From NCBI GenBank assembly GCA_021324675.1, contig JAJPIR010000084.1, forward strand, positions 1 through 64,000: a DNA stretch of 64,000 nucleotides, in the 5' to 3' direction. Origin of the DNA: Actinomycetota bacterium (GTDB taxonomy: Bacteria; Actinomycetota; Actinomycetes; Mycobacteriales; Pseudonocardiaceae). Both the position numbers and the translations under genes were made by a program. The notes under the pieces are model-generated. The model had not been told where the DNA came from. It searched no databases and saw only the letters and a program-made list of their open reading frames with translations. Below are positions 49,913-59,970 of the stretch, in pieces (the first letter of the stretch is position 1; each line of letters begins with the position of its first letter).

Positions 49913-50068
49913 GGCAGGCGCTCCCCGCCTGCCCGCAAGGGCGACTGCATGTGGCTCCACAGAGGCTCGCTGTCAAGGGTGGGGGTCCGTGTGATCTCTC
50001 CGAAGCGTTAGCGGCCCGGAGGGTCGGAGAGATCACGGGGTGCCCTTGACAGTGAGGGGTGGAGCCAC
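49913..50068 (-). promoter_or_regulatory. structured leader, copy D
   Basis: stems 49951-49960/50059-50068, 49970-49979/50043-50052, 49991-50003/50024-50036, GAGCCTCT, hairpin 49913-49933. Confidence 0.65.
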
Positions 50069-50139
50069 TAGCCCATGCCATTCGCTCGACGCCGGAGTCG
50101 AGTGAGCGACACGAGAAGATGTGTCCTTGGCGCTGAAGG

Positions 50140-51057
50140 GTGTGTGAGATAACAGGTATGGAGTCATGCCAGCATCAGCAACTGAAGCGGCATGCTCAGC
50201 TTCGCCATCAGCCGCGATCTGCACCGTTATGGGTGGGTGATCCGGACGATTGGGCGCTAGTACGGCAGAAGCCGCGTCCCCCACTGGTATGTCCCGAGCC
50301 CGGATGTCAAGTCGAGTTGATCTCCTATGAGAACCTGAACAACAGGCACAACCCCCGGATCTTTAAGTTCAAGTCAGTCGCCGGGGCATGTGGTCATTGG
50401 CCAGCGCAGGGTGGTGGAGGACCCGAGAGTGCTCAGCATGAGTGGATGAAGCTTCGACTCAAACGTATCGTCGAGCAGCTGGGCTACACGGCGACGCCGG
50501 AACACGCTCCTACGCATGCTGATGTGTTCGTACATGAGGTGTCGTACTGCCTGGAAGTGCAGCTCGTCCCCACCCAGTTCCGCAAGCGGACGAAGATCCG
50601 TGAGGACACGGGCGCGAATGTGTGCTGGCTGATCCGGGAGGGTTTGGACAGCGAGAAAGCTGTGAAGGCCTTGTTTGGGTTGCCGGCAGTGCGGTTTCGC
50701 ATAGTGGACAAGGATGACCAAGGTCGATTACTCGCACCGTGGGATCATCCAGGCGAGCGTTACCTTGCTCGCCGGGCACGACTAGAGGTATTCGCGACTG
50801 TCGCTCACGCTCTGCCAGAAGAGAGGCGACCTAATTCGGCGAAGCAAGGAGGTAGTTGGTTTCGCACCGGTACGATGGATGGATTGCAGTTTCTCGACGA
50901 GATTCTGTCCGGTCGGCGACGCTGGTACCGGCCTGGCATGCTCGGGCAGAAGCGAGGGCTGTGGGCGTTGAAGACCGACGTTTCTGAGTACTACGATTCT
51001 CATCGTAAGCCTCCTATTATCTCCGGCCAAGAAACGGCTATCGAGGAGGGCGTCTGA
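50140..51057 (+). CDS. CoiA-like nuclease family protein
   Basis: QHEWMKLRLKRIVEQLGYTATPEHAPTHADVFVHEVSYCLEVQLVPTQFRKRTK; start likely 50158. Confidence 0.6.
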   Translation: MCEITGMESCQHQQLKRHAQLRHQPRSAPLWVGDPDDWALVRQKPRPPLVCPEPGCQVELISYENLNNRHNPRIFKFKSVAGACGHWPAQGGGGPESAQHEWMKLRLKRIVEQLGYTATPEHAPTHADVFVHEVSYCLEVQLVPTQFRKRTKIREDTGANVCWLIREGLDSEKAVKALFGLPAVRFRIVDKDDQGRLLAPWDHPGERYLARRARLEVFATVAHALPEERRPNSAKQGGSWFRTGTMDGLQFLDEILSGRRRWYRPGMLGQKRGLWALKTDVSEYYDSHRKPPIISGQETAIEEGV

Positions 51058-51742
51058 AGTGCGGCATCGGTTGGTCTTGACGCCAGATCTCATATTCGAT
51101 GTCGCTTATATCTGGTCCCCCAGCGAGATGAATTTGGAAGCTGGGGTGAGCGGCAACCTCACTTCCGTCGCCTAATATAAGCACCGGGACAAACCTCGCG
51201 GTATCCACATCTTGGTCTCGCATCACCTCGTCAAGAAATGCCTTCATTGTTTTGTAGTCATGGATCAAGATGGCATCCTGTCCTGGATCAAGTCTCTTTG
51301 GCAAGCGATCCCCGAAAGGTGATACATCGGGTTGCGGCTCGAATTGAAAGCCAATTTTGTCTCCGAGATAGCCAAGATATTCACAGCGCGACACTGTAAC
51401 GGCCGTTCGTCCTTCGTTGTGCGCAAAGATTACATTGACAGGTTCGAAAGAGTTTTCCGGCTTATCGATGATCCTGTTGGACAATTTTTTATTGCGCCTC
51501 TTCTTTGGCTTAGGACGCGGTGGTGAAACCTTTTTGCCATCAGGTTTTGGTACTGTCATGATCGAGGTGTCCCCGGACGGGAAATACACTGATAGAAGGC
51601 CACTACTGTACTCTATTTGGCCAACGGCTAGCTCCGCTTTGAGTTTCGCGCCTGTTTTACGCCAGGCGGTCACACCCCAGGCCAAACCGGCTAGTCCAAT
51701 GGCAGCCGGGAGAGCCACGGTGACTACCTGCGGGATGGACAT
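51038..51742 (-). CDS. membrane-anchored hypothetical protein
   Basis: N-terminal TM then soluble domain. Confidence 0.5.
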   Translation of the reverse strand: MSIPQVVTVALPAAIGLAGLAWGVTAWRKTGAKLKAELAVGQIEYSSGLLSVYFPSGDTSIMTVPKPDGKKVSPPRPKPKKRRNKKLSNRIIDKPENSFEPVNVIFAHNEGRTAVTVSRCEYLGYLGDKIGFQFEPQPDVSPFGDRLPKRLDPGQDAILIHDYKTMKAFLDEVMRDQDVDTARFVPVLILGDGSEVAAHPSFQIHLAGGPDISDIEYEIWRQDQPMPHFRRPPR

Positions 51743-52103
51743 GACGATGATCGTACGTGTGAGGCGATCGCAACGGAGCTAGCAAGCTCGTCTCGACGGC
51801 ACGACACGCTGATGACCCTATATATGTACTGTCAGCGGCGCGGGGACTCAGGGTACATAGACGAACTCCTGGACACGGAGGCGCCACAGTCCTCGAAACT
51901 TAGGCTAACCTAATATTTGCCGGCGGGCGCATGCTTTGCGCTTGGTGTGTTCTCGACGCGATGTGCTGTTTCAGGTCGAGTCGCTGCTACAGGACTGTTG
52001 ATCCAAGGCGGCAGTCGTGAGGGAATAGTCGTCCGGGCACGTACCGCCGACGAGAACGCGGCGTAGTTCCAGGTGAGGTCACAAAACACACTCTCCTCGA
52101 ACC

Positions 52104-53567
52104 CTACCGGTCTACAGCAGTGCCGAGTTGCTGGCGTAGACGGACGATCCGTTGAGCGTTCCTGATCTGGAGTAACGCGTCCGTTGATGGATCGCATTCC
52201 CGTAAAAGGCAAAGCATCACGAGCACGTACACAGAATCTGCGAGAACATACATACCCGTGTAGCTCATGCCGACATCCTGCTGCTGGTCATGGTGAGTCA
52301 TACGGTTACGTGCTTTGGTCACTATATGAGCCCACTCTGCAGTGTCACCAACCAGCCAGGAAAATGCCTCACCAGCATAGTCGGCGAGCTCTACGAGGCG
52401 TGCGCGTAGCCGAGGCTCGTTTGCGTAAAGCAGCTGATTGTGTAGCCAGTCGGCGATCTTCGACCCGAGCATGAACTTGATTGACTTTACGATCTTACGT
52501 CGGAGTGCCCTATATTGGGCCTTAGGCATGACCTCATTCGCAAAGCGCATCCTGTGAAACGTCTCGGCCGCGGCCATTACGTTGAGATAACGATTCTCAA
52601 CGTAGATTCGAGCAGAGTAGCGGATGGTAAGAAGGGCGCCGAGCACCGGTCTATACGTGCGTGAAACCGCTATCCATCGACCAACGACACTGAGACCACC
52701 AAGCTGCTCGTACGGAAAGAACATCTGGTGCAATGACCTCGGTTTGACAGCAACGTGTACTGCGGGATTTTCTACATAGAGATCGATGGCTCTTTGGGTA
52801 TAGCCACCTTCTCCGCCCTCGTGAACGACATCCGGACGTCACAGCTTAATCTCCGTTGGGACCGAGGGTGCATCAGTCGCAAGCGTGATGAGATCCTGCA
52901 AGCCATTGAGGTCAGAGAGAATATCCGACAAGCCACGTAGTTCAGAATACTTAATCTTCAAGTGTGTCTGCTGATCGATTCGCATTGCCGCAAGACGGTC
53001 TCCTCCTACCTCCCAGGTGTGAACCAATTCCACCTTAGCTTCGTCGATCGTAACGGTCTCGGTCGGGAGGACGTCATACCGCAATCTTATTTGAGTAGTG
53101 GTGGAGAGATCGTCCGGTGTCTCCGTATCGACTTCGAGCGAGAAGCCGGATTTATCTACCCATGGAGCTAATTGATCAAACGACGCCGCCACTTCATCGA
53201 ACTCGAAATCCGCAGAATCGAAATGAGCGCCCGACAGAACCTGTAGGACTTTATAATTGTGCACTTCAATACCTGGCATTTGAATATTTGTTTGGCTGTG
53301 ATAGCAGCCATGCAAGGTCAATTCTCTGCCTCCAGCCACTCCAACGATCCGAATGGGTTCAACTTCAGGCGCCAACGTCTCGTCAACATTGACCAGCGAG
53401 CCGAAGACTTTCAACACAGTGCCATCGGCCGGTTTGTACGCCAACTGCCCAACGACGGTCCGCTCAGGCAGGCTCGGACGCCAGAAGACACCCTCCCACT
53501 CAAACGCTTCCATCTGTCTCCCTCTTGAGCTCGCTGGCGTTTCCGGAAACTGTATATTCTGAGTCAT
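52104..53567 (-). pseudogene. ApeA-like HEPN antiphage protein, split by one in-frame TGA (52839-52841)
   Basis: N-terminal FEWEGVFWRPSLPERTVVGQLAYKPADGTVLKVFG...ELTLHGCYHSQTN; C-terminal HEPN-like ARNRMTHHD; both halves share one frame. Confidence 0.7.
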
Positions 53568-53572
53568 CCGGC

Positions 53573-53755
53573 CTACGCGAGGTTGGAGTTGCGAAGACGG
53601 TAGTAGGTTTGCCCGAGTTGGATGGGCGGAAGCTCGCCGTTGCCCTCAAGTAGCCGATGGTTGAACCAATGGACGTATTGCCAGGTCGCGGACTCGATCT
53701 GCTGAGCGGTGCACCAGGGGCCGCCAGAGTTGATCGGCTCCCTGCCCAATGAACG
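53573..53755 (-). mobile_element. IS3-family transposase C-terminal remnant
   Basis: minus strand reads EPINSGGPWCTAQQIESATWQYVHWFNHRLLEGNGELPPIQLGQTYYRLRNSNLA*. Confidence 0.65.
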
Positions 53756-53794
53756 GCCAGTTGCATGAGACTGGGTGCCAATATCGATGACTCA

Positions 53795-54766
53795 TTACGC
53801 GGCCTGGTCCAGTCCTGGAAAGAAGAGTGGGTTGCGGTCGACGGCGGCGGCGCGGGTCTTGGCGTGAAGCCAGGTAGCGAAGTTACCTTGACGCTCAAGG
53901 AGCATCACGATTTCGCGCAGCTCCGCCAAAACGATGACTTTCTGGGTTAAGGCGTGCCGACACTGCTGGACTGCGGTGTCCGCGAACCTGCTGGCCGACA
54001 CGATCAAGCCGTGTACCCCGGCGGGTCGGCTGTAGACCCGCACAAGGTGCTGAGCAACGCCGTCGACCCCGAGCGGGTTTTTCCGCCATTTGGCTTCGAC
54101 CAGATATGGCTGTGAGCCAAGCTCGACGAGCCCGTCGATCTGCTCACCGATCTGTCCGTTTTCGGTTGACAAGGTAAAGCCTTCGCGCACGGTCAAACCG
54201 TCCAGCTTGAAGATCTGGTTGAGCAGTCGCTCGAAGGCGAGTCCACGTTGGTGGGCGTTGGCCATCGGGAACAACGCTCCCAGCTCGCGCAGCAGAGCCT
54301 CTCGCTCGGTTCGCTTGCGCTCAGCTGCCGCAGCCGCCTCCCGCTGGGGGCGCATCCGCTCGTGACGTTCCCGCTCGCGCTCCTGCTGCATACGAGTGAA
54401 TGCGTCCTTGACGTTGACGAGGGCGCGCACCTTGGCGACCAATCCCTGCGCTTGGAGCGCCTCCTTAGGCCAGCAAGTTGAGAAGTCACCCCAATCCACG
54501 ACACGACGCACGATCTCCCGGCGGGCACGGAGTCCGGACTCGCCCTCAGCGTTAATCCGATTGATGACCGTGCGGGCGATCTCGTACTTGCCGACGGAGT
54601 CCCGGTCAGCGGCGAGACGACGCTCCAGGTCGGCAAGATGCTGGGGCGCGACCCCGGCACCGCGGAAGAATTCCAGAGTGTCCGGCTTCGACCGCACGAG
54701 GATCGGGATGGTGTCGATCAACACGGCGACCAGGTCGGGTGGGTAGTGGTAGGGGTCGTTGTGCAC
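53795..54766 (-). CDS. Mrr-like restriction endonuclease family protein
   Basis: RGLAFERLLNQIFKLDGLTVREGFTL...GEQIDGLVELGSQPYLVEAKWRKNPLG. Confidence 0.8.
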   Translation of the reverse strand: MHNDPYHYPPDLVAVLIDTIPILVRSKPDTLEFFRGAGVAPQHLADLERRLAADRDSVGKYEIARTVINRINAEGESGLRARREIVRRVVDWGDFSTCWPKEALQAQGLVAKVRALVNVKDAFTRMQQERERERHERMRPQREAAAAAERKRTEREALLRELGALFPMANAHQRGLAFERLLNQIFKLDGLTVREGFTLSTENGQIGEQIDGLVELGSQPYLVEAKWRKNPLGVDGVAQHLVRVYSRPAGVHGLIVSASRFADTAVQQCRHALTQKVIVLAELREIVMLLERQGNFATWLHAKTRAAAVDRNPLFFPGLDQAA

Positions 54767-54917
54767 AGGTCACCTCAAGCAGCCGGACAAATGGCCACTT
54801 TCGTACCACACGATGTGGCCAGCGGTGCGCATGGGGTCAGGGATGGGTGTTTGCGACCTGGATGATCTGCGCCGAGCGCAGCCCGTAGCCCCGGAGCATG
54901 TGCTGCTCCAAACGGGT

Positions 54918-54970
54918 AGGTACATAGCTGCACACCATGGTGCCCTGGTGCTGCGGTCCTGGTGCGGTTG
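54918..54970 (+). other. attR
   Basis: AGGTACA arm 54918-54924, TGCCCTGG 54941-54948, then DUF4192 sequence. Confidence 0.85.
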
Positions 54971-55263
54971 CCGCCGAGCGGCTGTGGCTGGCCCTGGTGC
55001 AAGCTACTCCTGCACCTGAGCGAGCTGAACCGGCGGCGCTGCTGGCGCTGACCGCATATTTACGTGGTGATGGTGCCTTAGCGGGCGTCGCCTTGGATGC
55101 TGCCCAGCAGGCCTGCCCCCTTCACTCATTGTCCGCATTGCTGCGGGCTGCACTGGACGGGGGATTGCCACCGGAGCTGCTGCGCGGGGTCGCAAGGGAC
55201 GCCGCGGCCGCGTTGCGGCGGCAGCGTAAGTCGCGCACCCAACGACCGCAACGCCACCGGTGA
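54949..55263 (+). pseudogene. DUF4192 protein, 3' portion
   Basis: CCGPGAVAAERLWLALVQATPAPERAEPAALLALTAYLRGDGALAGVALDAAQQACPLHSLSALLRAALDGGLPPELLRG. Confidence 0.85.
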
Positions 55264-55275
55264 TCTGCGCGGCAA

Positions 55276-56268
55276 TCAGCGGGGGTAGCGGCGGGCGAAC
55301 TGCCAGGCATCGGCGATGATCATGGCGAGGTCGCAACGTTCTTGCTTCCAGCCCAGCTCAGATCTCGCCCGATCACTGGAAGCGATCAAGACTGCTGGGT
55401 CGCCCGGCCGCCGGGCCGTAGCTCGGGCCGGGATCGGGTGCCCGGTGACTTGCCGGCAAGTGTCCAGCACCTGCAGGACTGAAAAGCCAGTTCCGTTACC
55501 CAGGTTGTAGATCCGGTGCTGCCCGGGTACGGCGTGTGCCAGCGCCCGCTCGTGAGCGTCGGCAAGATCAAGCACGTGAATGTAGTCGCGGATGCAGGTG
55601 CCGTCGGCAGTCGGCCAATCATCGCCGAACACCATGATCTCATCTCGGTGGCCTAGGGCAACTTGCAGGATCAGCGGAATGAGATGGGTTTCTACGAGGT
55701 GGCGTTCACCGTACTGGCCGTATGCCCCGGCGACATTGAAATACCGCAGGCTTACCGCGGCGATGCCGTGTGCGAGGGCATAGGAGCTGATGGCATGATC
55801 GATTGCCAGCTTGGTCGCCCCATAGGGGTTAGTAGGCCGGGTAGCCGCCTCCTCGATGATCGGCACCGATTCGGGCTCTCCGTACGTGGCCGCGGTGGAG
55901 GAGAAGACCAGCCGGGGGGTGCCGTGTTCACGCATCGCCTCAAGTAGCCGTAGAGACGCGACCACGTTGCCGAGCCAGTAGCGCTGCGGGTGCGTCACCG
56001 ATTCCCCAACCAGCGAGCGAGCCGCGAAGTGCAGCACCCCGTCGAAACCCTCGGCGAGCACCGTGGCGGCATCCTCGACGGAACGCTGGATGAACCGGCA
56101 GCCATCCGGCACTGCGTCACGGTGACCAGTGGATAGGTCGTCCAACACCACAACCTCGTGGCCGGCTTCGACCAGCCGGGCGGCGCAGACGCTACCGATA
56201 TAGCCCGCTCCACCCGTGACCAGCAGCCGCATCCGGTCTAGACCATACGAAGAGGACAGCCCCGTCAC
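55276..56268 (-). CDS. galE: UDP-glucose 4-epimerase
   Basis: [37 protein letters not shown]. Confidence 0.93.
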   Translation of the reverse strand: MTGLSSSYGLDRMRLLVTGGAGYIGSVCAARLVEAGHEVVVLDDLSTGHRDAVPDGCRFIQRSVEDAATVLAEGFDGVLHFAARSLVGESVTHPQRYWLGNVVASLRLLEAMREHGTPRLVFSSTAATYGEPESVPIIEEAATRPTNPYGATKLAIDHAISSYALAHGIAAVSLRYFNVAGAYGQYGERHLVETHLIPLILQVALGHRDEIMVFGDDWPTADGTCIRDYIHVLDLADAHERALAHAVPGQHRIYNLGNGTGFSVLQVLDTCRQVTGHPIPARATARRPGDPAVLIASSDRARSELGWKQERCDLAMIIADAWQFARRYPR

Positions 56269-56981
56269 CGCCGACGGCCCATGACAGCGTGGGCCACGGC
56301 GTTGGCCACTTCGACGGTGGCATCCCGGCCTGACAGCACCACCGGATGCGTCATGCGCGTCTGGGCGGCCACTACGACGACGTTGCCGGGTACGGCATCG
56401 ACCTTATGCAGATCCGCCATGAGAGCGGGGTCCAGTTGCACGTGCTCGGCGATGCGTCGCACCTCGACCGTGCCTCCGCCGCGACGGGCCACCTCATCGA
56501 GCCGCACCAGATCTGGCTCGATCGCCGCGGCAGGCTCGCCGACACCGAGCTCGTCGAGTCCCGGGATCGGGTTGCCGTATGGAGAAGTAGTCGGGTTGCC
56601 GAGCAGTGCGACCAGCTTGCGTTCCACCGCCTCGCTCATCACGTGTTCCCAGCGGCAGGCTTCAGTGTGCACTTGTTCCCACTCGAGCCCGATCACGTCG
56701 ACCAGCAGGCGCTCAGCCAGGCGGTGCTTGCGCATCACCGAAACAGCTCGGCTACGGCCAGCCGGGGTGAGTTCAAGGTGCCGGTCATCGGCCACGTTGA
56801 GCAGGCCATCTCGCTCCATGCGGGCCACTGTCTGGCTGACCGTGGGCCCGCTTTGGGCAAGACGTTCGGCGATTCGTGCACGCAGGGGAACCACGCCTTC
56901 CTCTTCGAGCTCGAAGATGGTGCGCAGGTACATCTCAGTGGTGTCGATGAGCTCGTTCACACCAGTCTCCCTCGGTTGCAT
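56265..56981 (-). CDS. DtxR/IdeR-family metal-dependent regulator
   Basis: [51 protein letters not shown]. Confidence 0.93.
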   Translation of the reverse strand: MQPRETGVNELIDTTEMYLRTIFELEEEGVVPLRARIAERLAQSGPTVSQTVARMERDGLLNVADDRHLELTPAGRSRAVSVMRKHRLAERLLVDVIGLEWEQVHTEACRWEHVMSEAVERKLVALLGNPTTSPYGNPIPGLDELGVGEPAAAIEPDLVRLDEVARRGGGTVEVRRIAEHVQLDPALMADLHKVDAVPGNVVVVAAQTRMTHPVVLSGRDATVEVANAVAHAVMGRRR

Positions 56982-57050
56982 CTATGGTAAGTCCTGGCTG
57001 AGGCGTTGCAGAGCCTGCATGTCCAAGGGGGCGGCAGGATGGGCTCCATG

Positions 57051-57896
57051 CACCCGCTGATCTCACCGCAGCAGCTGGCTTCGTTGCTGAGCGGCCTTGA
57101 TCCGCCCACTGTGATCGACGTGCGCTGGTCGCTCACCGGTCCACCAGGCCGCGTCGACTACAGCGCGAGCCATCTACCCGGTGCGGTCTTTATGGACGTA
57201 GACACCGATCTGGCTGGACCGCCGGGCCCTGGGGGACGGCATCCATTGCCGGATCCAGCGGCGCTGCAGGCCACCTTGCGCGCTGCAGGTGTGCACGCGG
57301 CGATCCCGGTTGTCGCCTACGACGCGGCGGACGGGTCAGTCGCAGCCCGGCTGTGGTGGCTGCTGCGCTGGGCCGGACACCAGACGGTCGCGGTCCTGGA
57401 TGGCGGGATCGCGGCGTGGCGGGCAGCTGGACTGCCGGTGACTGCTGACGTACCGCATCCTCAGGCCGGCACGTTCACCGTTCGACCCGGAGGGATGCCG
57501 GTACTCGACGCGGCGCGCGCGACGGTACTGGCCCGAGATGGGATCTTGCTTGATGCTCGGGTGAGTCCGCGTTACCGGGGGGACACCGAGCCGGTGGATC
57601 CGCGGGCCGGCCACATCCCGGGGGCAACCAACGCGCCGTTCACCGCGCTGACCGATGCGCAGGGATGCTGGTTGCCACCGGAGCAGCTGCACGAGCTAGC
57701 CCACCGGTGGGGAGTAGCGGATGCGGAGGTGGGCGTCTACTGCGGTTCTGGGATCAACGCCTGCGCTCTGGTGCTGGGACTTGAACTCGCTGGGGTGACT
57801 TGTGCTGCACGTCCGGCGGCGCTGTATGCCGGTTCCTGGTCACATTGGTGCACCGATCCGGGTCGTCCAGTGGCGACCGGCCCGAATCCCGGATAG
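57051..57896 (+). CDS. sulfurtransferase (tandem rhodanese)
   Basis: VIDVRWSLTGPPGRVDYSASHLPGAVFMDVDTDL...VYCGSGINAC. Confidence 0.9.
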   Translation, partial: HPLISPQQLASLLSGLDPPTVIDVRWSLTGPPGRVDYSASHLPGAVFMDVDTDLAGPPGPGGRHPLPDPAALQATLRAAGVHAAIPVVAYDAADGSVAARLWWLLRWAGHQTVAVLDGGIAAWRAAGLPVTADVPHPQAGTFTVRPGGMPVLDAARATVLARDGILLDARVSPRYRGDTEPVDPRAGHIPGATNAPFTALTDAQGCWLPPEQLHELAHRWGVADAEVGVYCGSGINACALVLGLELAGVTCAARPAALYAGSWSHWCTDPGRPVATGPNPG

Positions 57897-57944
57897 CCGT
57901 CGTTGTCGCGCTTGTGGCTACGCAGGCCGGTAGCGTGCAACCTC

Positions 57945-59117
57945 ATGAGCCCTCCCTCCGCGGTGATCGTCTGGGACGAGGCCCTACTCGGTTATGACCT
58001 CGGTGGCCGGCACCCGCTGAATCCGATCCGGCTCGATCTCACTATCCGGCTGGCTCGCTCGCTGGGCGTTCTCGATGGCGTGCCGTTAGTGGTACCGGAA
58101 CCGGCCACTGATGACGAGCTGCGCACGGTTCACTCCGGCGACTACCTGGCGGCAGTGAAGCAAGCGCCACGGGGGCGTAGAGGACACGGCTTGGGTACTC
58201 CAGACAACCCGATCTTTCCCCGCATGCACGAAGCCTCGGCACTAGTCGCGGGTGCATCGTTGCGCGCTGCTGATGAAATCCTTGCCGGGCATGCGGCGCG
58301 GGCAGTCAACATCGCCGGCGGGCTGCATCACGCGATGCGTAACTACGCCTCGGGTTTTTGCATTTACAACGATTGCGCGCTGGCGATCCGGCGATTGCTC
58401 GATGGCGGAGTGTCCCGCGTGGCTTATGTCGACATTGACGTGCATCACGGTGACGGGGTGGAGGCGGCTTTCGTCGACGATCCCCGGGTACTGACCATCT
58501 CGCTGCATCAGCACCCGGCGACGCTGTTTCCGGGCACCGGGTATCCCGCCGACACCGGTGGCCCCGGTGCCGAAGGCTCGGCAGTCAACGTGCCACTCCC
58601 ACCCGGTACCGGCGACGACGGGTGGTTACGGGCATTCCATGCGGTGGTGCCGGCGCTGCTGCAGGCATTCCGACCTGAGGTGCTGGTGACCCAACACGGC
58701 GCAGACACCCATGCAGAAGATCCACTCGCCAACCTTGCGCTGTCGGTGGACGGCCAACGGGAAGCCCATCGTGCGCTGGCAGAGCTCGCCGATACCACAG
58801 CCAGTGGCCGATGGCTCGCTCTTGGCGGGGGCGGCTACTCGCTGTTCCGGGTGGTTCCCCGGTCATGGACGCACCTGCTGGCCTCCGTGCTTGGTCGTGA
58901 GGTCGACCCCGACGCAGCCGTGCCTCCCGACTGGACCGCGTATGCCGCCTCGGTTGCGCACGGCGCACAGCTGCCCACCTCGATGACCGACGGCACCGAG
59001 CCACAATGGAGGCCCTGGGACGGGACCGCAGACGCCGACCTGGATCGGGCAATCCGGGCGACCCGGCGCGCTGTCTACCCCCTGCACGGTCTAGATCCCA
59101 ATGACCCCCGCGACTGA
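57945..59117 (+). CDS. acuC: acetoin utilization protein AcuC (class I/II HDAC-like)
   Basis: GLHHAMRNYASGFCIYND...VAYVDIDVHHGDGVE. Confidence 0.9.
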   Translation: MSPPSAVIVWDEALLGYDLGGRHPLNPIRLDLTIRLARSLGVLDGVPLVVPEPATDDELRTVHSGDYLAAVKQAPRGRRGHGLGTPDNPIFPRMHEASALVAGASLRAADEILAGHAARAVNIAGGLHHAMRNYASGFCIYNDCALAIRRLLDGGVSRVAYVDIDVHHGDGVEAAFVDDPRVLTISLHQHPATLFPGTGYPADTGGPGAEGSAVNVPLPPGTGDDGWLRAFHAVVPALLQAFRPEVLVTQHGADTHAEDPLANLALSVDGQREAHRALAELADTTASGRWLALGGGGYSLFRVVPRSWTHLLASVLGREVDPDAAVPPDWTAYAASVAHGAQLPTSMTDGTEPQWRPWDGTADADLDRAIRATRRAVYPLHGLDPNDPRD

Positions 59118-59727
59118 AACGGGCTGGTGTCTACCGCATGGGCGCCAGGGCGGAGTGCTTCGTGGCTTACAAAAGGCATGAAGCTGGGCATTATCGCGCA
59201 GGCGATGGGGCTGGCATATCGGAGTCTAAGATGGCGGCGATCGCCTTCTACGACCCATTGGCTGCTTTCCGGACCTCAAGGTACTCGCCCTTGTCGATCG
59301 CCGGGTTGTCTATCGAGTAGAACCCGACAGCCGTAACCCAAGTCACCGGAGTTCGCCACCTCGACTGGGGTTATATCGGCGTTAAAAGGTGCCCAGCGGG
59401 AATAGACGTTCCCGCAGGCCACTAGACACGGCCAATCCAATACCGATCGACAAGATGGCGAAGCGAGTTACCTTCCCCTGGCGCCATGAGCCATTCCTTT
59501 CGGACTCCAACGGTCTGCTGAGCGCATATCGCGCGGCGTGCAGCATCCCGATGGGGCTGAAAAGTGCATTTCTGCGGTGCTCGGCGCAGGCGGAATTTCA
59601 CCGCTTTGCTTGGACTGCGTAGGCGGCTTTCCCCAACCGCGTTTCAGTGGGCTACAGCTGTAATAGGCCGCTACGTCAATCCGCCACGATCATCGCTGTT
59701 CCGGACGAGTAGCACTCCATCCTCGTG

Positions 59728-59814
59728 AGGCCCTATGAGGTGGGAGGCCCTATGAGGTGGGAGGCCCTATGAGGTGGGAGGACCGGACCAGGTGGGAGGG
59801 CCGGACCAGGTGGG
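59728..59814. repeat. minisatellite, three 17-bp plus two 18-bp units
   Basis: aggccctatgaggtggg x3 then aggaccggaccaggtggg, agggccggaccaggtggg. Confidence 0.85.
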
Positions 59815-59970
59815 AAGGCCGGACCCCCGACGAGCCCGACCTTCCGCGGCGCGCGACAGCCTGAGTCTGACGTCGCGTGGTCCTCATGTGCCTTGAGCTG
59901 ACAGTGCCTGCCTGACACGGCGGCGTCAATGCTGCCATTCGAGCGGTGACGCGCAGAAGCCAATGTCGAG

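Larger units (their letters stand above)
12773..54948. mobile_element. ~42.2 kb serine-integrase integrative element with partition, MOBC-type mobilization, TA and defence genes
   Basis: 8-bp direct repeat TGCCCTGG at both ends; in-frame restoration of DUF4192 on excision; integrase at left end; lower GC cargo. Confidence 0.92.

Noticed and set aside
54193-54746. ORFs on both strands over the Mrr-like gene
   Set aside because: Alternative frames of a well-supported endonuclease CDS.
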